Shown here: positions 6,497 to 12,953 of the stretch, one piece after another
How positions within the stretch are numbered: the stretch's first letter is position 1
Layout: every line of letters begins with the position of its first letter
NCBI GenBank assembly: GCA_002469545.1
Contig: DKMK01000047.1
Coordinates: 1-17,705 of the forward strand
DNA: 17,705 bases
Reading direction: 5' to 3'
Source of the DNA: Rhodobacterales bacterium UBA7416
GTDB taxonomy: Bacteria; Pseudomonadota; Alphaproteobacteria; Rhodobacterales; Rhodobacteraceae
Translations under genes and position numbers: made by a program
Notes under the pieces: model-generated
What the model saw: only the letters and a program-made list of their open reading frames with translations
The model's database searches: none
Told to the model about the DNA's origin: nothing

Positions 6497-7339
6497 TTAG
6501 TGTGACAACAACACAGGCACTGTCATATATTTCAACAGGTGATTTGTTGTGGCACCCAAAACGAAATCATATACGCGTGAATGACCATACCCACCGGTAA
6601 CGATCAAATCAGAACCGGAATTTGTGGCCTCATTTAACAACTCGTCCCCAATGGATAAACGGCTGGGATCGGTATGCAAAATTTCAACCTTGGCTCCATG
6701 ACGATCCAATGCGACGGCCAAATCAGTGGCCGATTGTTCGATGCGGTTGTTTTTCATACCTTGCTTGCCAACCCAAAAGATTTTGGTTTTTTTCGCATCT
6801 TTGATCAGGGGCAGGGCGTCATGGGCCGCACGCGTAGATTCGCGCGTCGCGCTCCAACCCATCAAAATGCTTTTGCCGACGTCTTCAAAGTCACCCAAAT
6901 ATGGCATCACCAAAACAGGCCGACCTGAACCGCGCACGGCACGCTCAACTAAACTGCGTTGATCGGGGCGTTCGTTTTTCGGATTTGATTGACCAATGAT
7001 AATTAAATCTGATCCCAACCAATCAGGCAACACACCAGATTCCGAATTCTCATTCAGCAAATCAATCTCGCGCCATTCGGCCACAAAATCTTCTGGATTT
7101 GTGACGCGCTCAAAAATCTCTTTGATCTGGGTCGATGTATCTTGCTGATCGTTGTGAAACGCCGTCATTTGCGGAACAGTGGTTGCTGCCATCAAGTCCG
7201 TATAAACTTCCATCGTGCCCATTGTGTGGACGCCGATTAAATGCGCGTTGAATTTTCGCGCGACCATGGCGGCGAATTTGCACAGGCGTTCGGCGTTTTG
7301 CAGGCTTTTGATGCTGACTGTAATCGTGCGATATGACAT
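6497..7339 (-). CDS. Universal stress protein, two tandem Usp domains
   Basis: 280 aa, cytosolic. Domain 1 covers about residues 1-145 (starts SYRTITVSIKS, ends RPVLVMPYLG) and domain 2 about 155-280 (starts ILMGWSATRES, ends TVPVLLSH). Domain 2 has GGYGHSRVYDFVLGATT, close to the ATP-binding Gly-2x-Gly-9x-Gly-(Ser/Thr) signature but with Ala where Ser/Thr is expected; nucleotide binding is therefore uncertain. Tandem Usps of this type are often induced by low oxygen or stationary phase. Consistent with this, an FNR-type box lies at 7395-7408, where it would be centred near -41.5 for a start at about 7360. AAAGG at 7348-7352 supports ATG 7339. Likely first gene of a usp-ridA-(araC) unit. Confidence 0.92.
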   Translation of the reverse strand: MSYRTITVSIKSLQNAERLCKFAAMVARKFNAHLIGVHTMGTMEVYTDLMAATTVPQMTAFHNDQQDTSTQIKEIFERVTNPEDFVAEWREIDLLNENSESGVLPDWLGSDLIIIGQSNPKNERPDQRSLVERAVRGSGRPVLVMPYLGDFEDVGKSILMGWSATRESTRAAHDALPLIKDAKKTKIFWVGKQGMKNNRIEQSATDLAVALDRHGAKVEILHTDPSRLSIGDELLNEATNSGSDLIVTGGYGHSRVYDFVLGATTNHLLKYMTVPVLLSH

Positions 7340-7394
7340 AGGGTGTACCTTTCAATTTGTGCAATCAGAATGGCATGCCCTCAACCACCGGTCT

Positions 7395-7408
7395 TTGACT
7401 CAGATCAA
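7395..7408. promoter_or_regulatory. FNR-type binding site between usp and the PLP decarboxylase
   Basis: TTGACTCAGATCAA fits TTGAT-N4-ATCAA with one change (C for T in the left half), the form often bound by FnrL-type proteins. Its centre is about 62 bp upstream of the usp start. A CATTCT -10-like element at 7367-7372 would place the start near 7360, and the box at -41.5, the class II activator position. It is about 91 bp from the divergent decarboxylase start, so it could also affect that gene. Confidence 0.6.
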
Positions 7409-7492
7409 AGGTTTCAATCCTTTTCACAGCGCTTGCAATTCTCCATTGCCTACGTTTTACTCCGCCAAAATCCCACCAAAAAGGCAACTGGT

Positions 7493-8833
7493 ATGACAAA
7501 TCCATTTCCACACGACAAAACACTGACCAACGATTTGTTAGATTGGACCAGGGATCGGATTGCCAAAATTCCCAACACCCAATACGGTGCAAAACCAGCC
7601 GATGAACTGGAAAAATGCTTTGGTCATGCAATCACACCATCAGGTGTCGGTGGCACAGAAAGTTTACGTATTTTCACTGATGAAATCATCCCAACCGTAC
7701 GCTCACAAAGCAGCGCCACAAACGTCGCCTATGTTCCTGCATACCCATCACCTGCCGCACTGGCATTTGATGCGGCCCTTGGCAGCTCGGGTATTTTTGG
7801 CGGTACATGGGAAGCAGGCTCAGGCGCAATCCACGCCGAAAACCAAGCACTGGCTTGGCTGGCGTCCTGTGCAGGATTCCCTGAAACAGCAGGTGGCGTT
7901 TTCGTGTCCGGCGGAACTGTCGGAAACCTGTCCGCGTTACACGCAGCCCGACATAAATGGCGCGCAAATAATACATCAGACAAACGTTTGGCCGTTCTCG
8001 CCTCAACCGAAGCACACTCGTCTATCAAAGCAGTCCTTGACGTGATGGATGTCGAATTGATCAAAATGCCAGTAGACGACAACGGCGAAATGATTTTGGA
8101 CGCCTTGTCCGATGTCGACACATCCAATGTCTTCGCGATCGTTGCCAATGCAGGCGCCACGAATTCTGGTGCCGTCGATGACATCTCTGCCTTGGCAGAT
8201 TTTTCACAAAAACACGGCATTTGGTTGCACCTTGACGGAGCCTACGGTTTGGCGGCTTTGGCGTGCCCCGAAAACCGCAAAACCTTCACCGGTATCGAAC
8301 GCGCAGACAGCTTCATCGTCGATCCACACAAATGGCTTTTTGCACCCTATGACGTATGTGCTTTGGTTTACCGCGATCCACAAATCGCCGCCAGCGCACA
8401 CGCCCAACACGCGGTGTACCTTGATCCAATTCGCAAGGATAATTGGAACCCCACTGATTACGCCATGCACTTGTCACGTCGTGCACGTGGCATGCCTCTT
8501 TGGTTCTCATTGGCCACATACGGCACGGATGCCTATGCGCAGGCGATCAAAATGACCATTGATGCCGCTCAGGCAATCGCTGACTGGATTGACGATCAGG
8601 AATATTTGGAACTGTCCGTTCGATCTAAATTGTCGGTTGCCGTGTTTCGTCCAAAAAACATGACTGACGATGAAATCGACTTCTGGGCTGAAACACACCG
8701 GGATAACGGAACGTTGTTATGCATGCCAACATCATGGCAGGGGCGTAAACATTTGCGCATTTGCTTGGTCAACCCAATGACAGACGTAGATCAAATCACG
8801 ACGTTATTTGCGAGTCTAAAGGGGAAACCCTAA
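7493..8833 (+). CDS. PLP-dependent group II decarboxylase (aromatic-L-amino-acid/glutamate/diaminobutyrate type)
   Basis: 446 aa from ATG 7493 (MTNPFPHDKT). An open frame reaches back to 7343, but those 50 residues are not family-like and would overlap the usp promoter region; an AAAAGG stretch precedes 7493. Family features are FVSGGTVGNLSAL, STEAHSSIKA with His175 stacking on PLP, NAGATNSGAVDDI, LHLDGAYG with Asp248 for the pyridine nitrogen, and VDPHKW with Lys280 as the Schiff-base lysine. Group II enzymes decarboxylate amino acids such as aromatic residues, Glu or 2,4-diaminobutyrate in the cytosol; the substrate is not clear here. It is divergent from usp and shares its FNR-box spacer, so oxygen-linked control is possible. 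Its stop overlaps that of the convergent BLUF gene. Confidence 0.9.
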   Translation: MTNPFPHDKTLTNDLLDWTRDRIAKIPNTQYGAKPADELEKCFGHAITPSGVGGTESLRIFTDEIIPTVRSQSSATNVAYVPAYPSPAALAFDAALGSSGIFGGTWEAGSGAIHAENQALAWLASCAGFPETAGGVFVSGGTVGNLSALHAARHKWRANNTSDKRLAVLASTEAHSSIKAVLDVMDVELIKMPVDDNGEMILDALSDVDTSNVFAIVANAGATNSGAVDDISALADFSQKHGIWLHLDGAYGLAALACPENRKTFTGIERADSFIVDPHKWLFAPYDVCALVYRDPQIAASAHAQHAVYLDPIRKDNWNPTDYAMHLSRRARGMPLWFSLATYGTDAYAQAIKMTIDAAQAIADWIDDQEYLELSVRSKLSVAVFRPKNMTDDEIDFWAETHRDNGTLLCMPTSWQGRKHLRICLVNPMTDVDQITTLFASLKGKP

Positions 8834-9225
8834 ACTTGGCGCATGGCCACAGTTTGTAAAAAGCGGGTAACGCCATCAGCACAACATCCAAAGGCAGCGT
8901 CATCGCTGTCTTCTAATCCCAACGTCGTTGCCGTTGATCCAGAATACCCCATTGACCAGTTCGAAAACAACCGTTCGGGTGTCTGTCCTTGGCTCAGTAT
9001 CGTAAAATTATAATGCCGATTATCGCCCTGTAAATTCTGGGTCAATTGATCTACTTTACTTTTGCAGCCTTCATAATACTGCACGTAAAAACCCGCTTCA
9101 CGATGCAGAAAACCAGTCACTTGATGTTCAGAATTAGCAGCCATCGCAACGCGCAAAATATCTAAATCCGTTATGCTAAAATCGCGATGCGTGCATCGAC
9201 TATGATAAAGTATATATTCAATCAT
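8830..9225 (-). CDS. Stand-alone BLUF-domain blue-light (FAD) photoreceptor
   Basis: 131 aa with ATG at 9225; a GTG at 9234 would add three residues and neither start has a strong Shine-Dalgarno. The BLUF fold binds FAD and senses blue light by a hydrogen-bond switch. The key residues are all visible: Tyr7 (YILYHSRC), Asn31 (AANSEHQVTG), Gln49 (FYVQYYEG), and Trp90/Met92 in NWSMG. About 35 residues follow the fold, with no effector domain, so it is a short BLUF protein that must act on a partner, as in PixD-type or AppA-like signalling. No EAL, GGDEF or antirepressor partner is adjacent. It converges with the PLP decarboxylase with overlapping stop codons. An imperfect palindrome and CtrA-like half-sites lie upstream. 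Confidence 0.93.
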   Translation of the reverse strand: MIEYILYHSRCTHRDFSITDLDILRVAMAANSEHQVTGFLHREAGFYVQYYEGCKSKVDQLTQNLQGDNRHYNFTILSQGQTPERLFSNWSMGYSGSTATTLGLEDSDDAAFGCCADGVTRFLQTVAMRQV

Positions 9226-9233
9226 TTCGCCCA

Positions 9234-9251
9234 CCCAAGCTTAAGCTAGGG
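9234..9251. promoter_or_regulatory. Imperfect 18-bp palindrome at the BLUF gene start
   Basis: CCCAAGCTTAAGCTAGGG is self-complementary except for one mismatched pair; its core AGCTTAAGCT is perfect. It lies 9 bp in front of the BLUF ATG and covers where the ribosome would bind, so it could be an operator or an mRNA hairpin masking the start. Confidence 0.4.
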
Positions 9252-9299
9252 TAACGAACGGTTAATGGATTGTGAACAGCCAAGTAAATTCATGGTTAA
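9250..9299 (-). promoter_or_regulatory. Two CtrA-like half-conserved boxes upstream of the BLUF gene
   Basis: On the minus strand TTAACCGTTCGTTACC (9250-9265) and TTAACCATGAATTTA (9285-9299) approach the CtrA pattern TTAA-N7-TTAA, each with one or two deviations. The spacer is AT-rich, so chance matches are possible. Confidence 0.25.
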
Positions 9300-9343
9300 T
9301 TCGGCGATATATTGAATGCATGCCAGATTTTAATCCCGCAAAC

Positions 9344-10180
9344 CTAAATGCGCAACCACCCGTCTGGCGTTATATCTGGGTTGTTTAACTTTGGATCGCC
9401 AAACCACGCCTTGGGTGCAATCACATGTTTATCCGCATTGGCATTTAACCACGCACCCCACCATGAAAACGAACTGTTGGCGATAATGTTATGCTTGCAC
9501 AATGACATCAATCGCATGTCCTCAAAATCTGCAGCACCTGAATTATGATCCACCACAATCGTCGGTGCTGGTAATTTCAAATTTTCACGCGCCCATTCGG
9601 GATCATCGGAAAAAACATAAATCTGTGGAACCTCATCCAAACGCTGCAATAACGCTTCAACAGCTGCCGTATAATACGCTTCTGAACACACGGTATACGC
9701 GGCCAAATCCAGATAATCCCCACGACGTACATGCAATGAAACAGACGTTTTTGACTGTATTTCATCCGCCAATTCCGCATTGCGCCCAGTCGCCTTAGGA
9801 AAGGTGAAATCAGCCCGAATTTGCGACGCAACATCTGCGAAATACTTCTCGCTCTGCCAATACCCATGCAGATACGTGTCATCCTCAATCGCGGTAAACC
9901 CCCGATGATATCCCAACCCTTTCTCGCGGCAATACTTTGGCGAAGACCCAAAATAACGCCACATCATATAACGCAACTTTCCGTCAGTTTCCGCAGGCGG
10001 CATCTGAGGCGGATGATTTCGCGGTAAATCAAACAAACCGCAAATGCTCCCCATGCCCTTTGCCAATGCCTTGCGATCATCGATCACCACATCGACACCC
10101 AGCCGCAACGACAACGCACGCGCCGTCGCATATTGGAACATCTGGTTCCCAGTATAGCCTAAAAATCGCGTATAAATCAT
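9344..10180 (-). CDS. Glycosyltransferase family 11, alpha-1,2-fucosyltransferase-like
   Basis: 278 aa. The N-terminal GYTGNQMFQYATARALS, the LHVRRGDY motif (residues 149-155, donor binding), the YVFSDDPEW block (188-196) and ANSSFSWWGAWLN (234-246) are the ordered conserved motifs of GT11. This family transfers fucose from GDP-fucose in alpha-1,2 linkage to surface glycans such as O-antigen or capsule. It starts at ATG 10180, overlapping the stop of the upstream GT25 gene by an ATGA, which implies translational coupling. No GDP-fucose synthesis genes, polymerase or flippase are in the window, so the sugar donor must come from elsewhere or the real donor may differ. Probably cytosolic or membrane-associated; no signal peptide is seen. 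Confidence 0.88.
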   Translation of the reverse strand: MIYTRFLGYTGNQMFQYATARALSLRLGVDVVIDDRKALAKGMGSICGLFDLPRNHPPQMPPAETDGKLRYMMWRYFGSSPKYCREKGLGYHRGFTAIEDDTYLHGYWQSEKYFADVASQIRADFTFPKATGRNAELADEIQSKTSVSLHVRRGDYLDLAAYTVCSEAYYTAAVEALLQRLDEVPQIYVFSDDPEWARENLKLPAPTIVVDHNSGAADFEDMRLMSLCKHNIIANSSFSWWGAWLNANADKHVIAPKAWFGDPKLNNPDITPDGWLRI

Positions 10181-10899
10181 GATACACCTTTTGCAGACAA
10201 TCGGCGTACATGCGCGCGATACGTCGCGCGCGCTGTCACACGTTTTAATTCTTGGCTGATGGATTTCTTGGTTTGTATTGTACTGCCACCCACGTCAAAC
10301 GCCGCCGATCGCGCACCAGAATTCATAACGGCTAAACTGTCGACGCCGGTCATCCAACGCATCTGTAAAAACGTGTCCACTGGGCGATCAAACGGCGCAC
10401 TGGCGTCCAACAATCGCTGCGCCGCATCACGTCCAATTAAATACATCGCGGTGGTTAATCCCAAAATCTTTGGGCGGATCAACTGCATATCACCGCTGGT
10501 TGCAATAACGTCACTGGGGCGTTCACGATGCTTGATTGGCACGCGGATTAAACTGTTGGTATTGGCGTGTGGCGCAACCAACGCCGCCATCTGCTGAAAA
10601 TCACTGGCTTCAATGGCCACATCATCTTCGGCGACCCAAATCATTTCCGCATCAGATGCAATCAACGCTTTCCACACATTGCGATGGCTTAAAAAACACC
10701 CCAACTCACCCGCTTTACAATCAAACGGAAAATGCGGTTTTACCAATCGCGGCTGATACGCTTCATCACGCTCTTGCTGACTTAATGCGGCCCCATCCAC
10801 AGCAGGTAAAACCTGTGCATTTGGCAGAACGGCCATCAAATCGCTGACCAAGCCCTCACGCTCGGTAGAGCGGGCCAAATGCAGGATGAAACTTTGCAT
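10177..10899 (-). CDS. Glycosyltransferase family 25 (LPS/LOS biosynthesis type)
   Basis: 240 aa from ATG 10899, which has GGAG upstream; an open frame extends 22 codons further back but lacks family similarity. The start MQSFILHLARSTER is the usual GT25 beginning (a beta strand with a donor-binding loop and Arg), followed by GELGCFLSHRNVWKAL (residues 64-79) and the EDD metal-binding motif (91-93, in WVAEDDVAI). GT25 members often add galactose to lipooligosaccharide or other glycans. It overlaps the GT11 gene by 4 bp (ATGA), forming a two-gene unit. The C-terminal quarter is basic (KRVTARATYRAHVRRLSAK), which may help membrane association. Which glycan is modified cannot be told. Confidence 0.88.
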   Translation of the reverse strand: MQSFILHLARSTEREGLVSDLMAVLPNAQVLPAVDGAALSQQERDEAYQPRLVKPHFPFDCKAGELGCFLSHRNVWKALIASDAEMIWVAEDDVAIEASDFQQMAALVAPHANTNSLIRVPIKHRERPSDVIATSGDMQLIRPKILGLTTAMYLIGRDAAQRLLDASAPFDRPVDTFLQMRWMTGVDSLAVMNSGARSAAFDVGGSTIQTKKSISQELKRVTARATYRAHVRRLSAKGVS

Positions 10900-11015
10900 A
10901 CATATTACTCCGATTTGGGCCACAATAACTGTGTTTTTGCGGCGTGTAACGCAAAATCCACCCAATCAGGTGGCTGATTTTCGATTGATATCGCTGCAAA
11001 AGCCCGTTTAACTTA

Positions 11016-11029
11016 GTGATTTAAATCAC
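11016..11029. promoter_or_regulatory. CRP-type palindrome upstream of the EEP-family gene
   Basis: GTGATTTAAATCAC is a perfect 14-bp palindrome. With flanks it reads AGTGA-N6-TCACA, one base off the CRP consensus TGTGA-N6-TCACA. Its centre is 41.5 bp before a start point of about 11064, predicted from the TATTTT at 11052-11057: the class II activator position. It also lies upstream of the divergent GT25-GT11 pair. Confidence 0.5.
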
Positions 11030-11084
11030 AGTTTTTTGCGCCATTTGGTTCTATTTTATGCCCACCCAATAGATTGGATTGATT

Positions 11085-12095
11085 ATGGCCTTTTACAAAA
11101 GAATAAAAGATTACAAAGATTTCGAATTTATCGACGGAACCACTTTTCCGTATCCTGACAAGAAAAGCAAAATCGCGCAAAACTTGCGACGCTTGCGCAA
11201 CGACATTCGCGCACAGATCACACGCCAAAAACACGACAGCCTCGTCATTGGTTCATGGAATATCCAAAACTTTGACAACGGCCTACCACGCCTAGACGAA
11301 AGCTATCACTACATCGCAGAAGTCATAGATCACTTCGATATCTGCGCAATCCAAGAGGTAAACGACGACCTCAGCGGCCTCGTCCGCGTCACCAAATTGC
11401 TTGGCCCACATTGGGATTATTTCGTCTCCGATGTCACTTTGGGCGATGGCGGCAATTCCGAACGCATGGCCTTTGTGTACAACACGAACAAAGTGTTCTT
11501 TCGAAACCTCATCGGCGAAGTCATCCCCGAAGGCGACACAATTGCGCGCAACCCATTCTTTGCGTCATTCCAAGCAGGATGGTTTCGCTTCACACTTTGC
11601 AGCAGCCACGTCACATTTGACGGTAATTTGAATAAACGTCGCGCCGAAATATTGGCGGTCTCAAATGTTCTGGAAAAACGCGCCTCAAAACAACGCGACG
11701 TTTTCATCTTCTTGGGTGACATGAACATTAAGGAAAATGATGACACCGTCTTTCAACAAATGCGCGCCAACGGTTGGGACGTCAGAGATTTCGAAAACAC
11801 AACAACCGGAAAATCCTCTTCCGCCTACGACAAAATCAACTTCACCAAGGACGTAAATCGTGTCGAACACCTAAACCACGGCAAATACGATTGGCGCAAT
11901 TCCGTTTTCCGTGAACAGGACAAATCATTCTACGAAACCATAAAATTCGCCCAACGCGGCAAAGGTTTCGGCGACCACCACATGTCAGATTACCGCCATT
12001 GGTACAGCCTAGAAATGTCCGACCACTTCCCAATTTGGCTAGAGCTGGAAACGGATTATTCTGATGCGTATTTGGAAGAGATTGAGAACGGGTAA
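11085..12095 (+). CDS. Endonuclease/exonuclease/phosphatase (EEP, DNase I-like) family protein
   Basis: 336 aa from ATG 11085; a TTG two codons earlier is less likely, and no strong Shine-Dalgarno is seen. After about 50 residues of basic lead sequence the catalytic core starts: VIGSWNIQNF (Asn59), CAIQEVND (metal-binding Glu91), SSHVTF (His175), FLGDMNI (Asp212, Asn214), YDKINF (Asp249) and MSDHFPI (Asp313-His314). These are the conserved active-site residues of Mg-dependent EEP phosphoesterases, which cleave nucleic acids, phosphoinositides or sphingomyelin. No signal peptide or membrane helix is seen, so it is probably cytosolic and a nuclease or phosphodiesterase of unknown substrate. It stands alone, divergent from the glycosyltransferase pair, with a CRP-type palindrome in front. 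Confidence 0.88.
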   Translation: MAFYKRIKDYKDFEFIDGTTFPYPDKKSKIAQNLRRLRNDIRAQITRQKHDSLVIGSWNIQNFDNGLPRLDESYHYIAEVIDHFDICAIQEVNDDLSGLVRVTKLLGPHWDYFVSDVTLGDGGNSERMAFVYNTNKVFFRNLIGEVIPEGDTIARNPFFASFQAGWFRFTLCSSHVTFDGNLNKRRAEILAVSNVLEKRASKQRDVFIFLGDMNIKENDDTVFQQMRANGWDVRDFENTTTGKSSSAYDKINFTKDVNRVEHLNHGKYDWRNSVFREQDKSFYETIKFAQRGKGFGDHHMSDYRHWYSLEMSDHFPIWLELETDYSDAYLEEIENG

Positions 12096-12334
12096 AAGCA
12101 CAGAGGTTTAGCCCCGCGCGGAATCAAGGCGAACCCGCCGCACATCGCTGATCCGCCCCTTGGATCGGCGATTTGCATCTGTTGTGTCGATCACTGAAGA
12201 TCACTCCACTTCGGGTGGCGCCCGCCGCCTGCGCCCGCTGATGCGGCAGGGATTGCAAAGCAATGCCCGAGAGCATTTCCCTTCCCCCCGGGAAGGCGTT
12301 CCACGCCTCCCCAAGCGAAGGCGCTGGTGTTAAA
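12096..12334. other. GC-rich structured spacer between EEP gene and DUF4279 gene
   Basis: No coding region seen. It is noticeably more GC-rich than the DUF4279 gene beside it and holds several hairpins: CGCTGATCC/GGATCGGCG (about 12146-12170), ATTGC-AAA-GCAAT (12252-12264), and the 55-bp repeat at 12277-12331. It looks like an accumulation of dispersed intergenic repeat modules in the convergent gap. Confidence 0.6.
12277..12331. repeat. 55-bp dispersed repeat, copy 1
   Basis: It matches 15297-15351 at 52 of 55 positions, in direct orientation. It contains the hairpin CCTTCCC-CCC-GGGAAGG (12280-12296) and ends with GAAGGCGCTGGTGTT. It lies directly behind the stop of the DUF4279 gene and may act as its transcript end. 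Confidence 0.9.
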
Positions 12335-12853
12335 TTATTCAGCGTCCTTGTTTGTAAGGCGCTTGCTGTTTACGTCTACTTGTTTCCAGAACTCTAATGT
12401 TTCTTCATCTTCATCATGGATATAATCAGGATCTTGATAAATATCTAAATCCAAGCATAAATTTCTATCGCTTAATAAACGAAGGGTTTCGCTATCTAAT
12501 GGTTGACCCGAATTGAAACATTCCAACCAAAGCCCACAGAATACAGTTAGCTCGTAATCTTTATGTAGTTGCCGCCAAATATTTGGATCATCTGGTAGCA
12601 TAGCGATGAGCTCTTTGATCTGTGAATTTAAATCGCCAGGAGTTCTATATTCAACAGATACTATCCATTTTGCAAAATCGCGAAAGTGGCGTTGACCAGT
12701 TCGATTGAAATAACGCTCATTTAAATCTCCAATTGCATGTGACCTTGTCGGTGCAACACCAAGAAGTTCGGTGATTTCTTTAGGATCGAATTGTTGATCG
12801 CGCGTCTTTCCAAAAATTCTGAAAGATGCGACGGATTTTTTGAGAACGCCCAT
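12335..12853 (-). CDS. DUF4279 domain-containing protein
   Basis: 172 aa from ATG 12853, preceded by AAAGGA at a good distance; an upstream start at 12886 would run into the pnp terminator and is less likely. The pattern SFRIFG...FDPKEITELLGVAPTRSHAIGD, a central KWIVSVEY...ELIAMLPDDPNIWRQL and a late LSDRNLCLDLDIYQD agrees with DUF4279, an uncharacterised small domain often found in scattered accessory genes. No catalytic motif is visible. The gene is clearly more AT-rich than the flanking DNA and is squeezed between the pnp terminator and a repeat element, which suggests horizontal acquisition. No immunity/toxin partner is seen next to it. Residues 155-172 are acidic then basic. Confidence 0.82.
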   Translation of the reverse strand: MGVLKKSVASFRIFGKTRDQQFDPKEITELLGVAPTRSHAIGDLNERYFNRTGQRHFRDFAKWIVSVEYRTPGDLNSQIKELIAMLPDDPNIWRQLHKDYELTVFCGLWLECFNSGQPLDSETLRLLSDRNLCLDLDIYQDPDYIHDEDEETLEFWKQVDVNSKRLTNKDAE

Positions 12854-12881
12854 GGGTTTCCTTTGTATATATCCCTCTTGA

Positions 12882-12913
12882 TACAAAAAAGGCCCCGCAA
12901 ACGCGAGGCCTTT
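12882..12913 (-). terminator. Intrinsic terminator of pnp
   Basis: On the minus strand AAAGGCC and GGCCTTT arms, extended by inner CGC/GCG pairing, are followed by a run of six T. It is about 40 bp past the pnp stop and upstream of the DUF4279 start. Confidence 0.88.
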
Positions 12914-12920
12914 CCAATTT

Positions 12921-12948
12921 CTACCCCCACAAACGCGGGGATGAACAG
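12921..12948 (+). repeat. Solitary sequence resembling a type I-E CRISPR repeat
   Basis: The 28 bp contain CCCCACAAACGCGGGGATGA followed by ACAG. That closely follows the CCCCG-loop-CGGGGATGAACCG layout of type I-E repeats. Only one copy is present and no cas genes are in the window, so it is not a CRISPR array; it could be a chance hairpin in the pnp 3' end. Confidence 0.3.
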
Positions 12949-12953
12949 AAGAC

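Noticed and set aside
12146..12170. Terminator of the EEP-family gene
   Set aside because: The CGCTGATCC/GGATCGGCG stem is stable but no T run follows on the plus strand; more likely part of the repeat mosaic.
12921..12948. CRISPR array
   Set aside because: A single repeat-like unit without spacers, further repeats or cas genes cannot be called an array; kept only as a finding.
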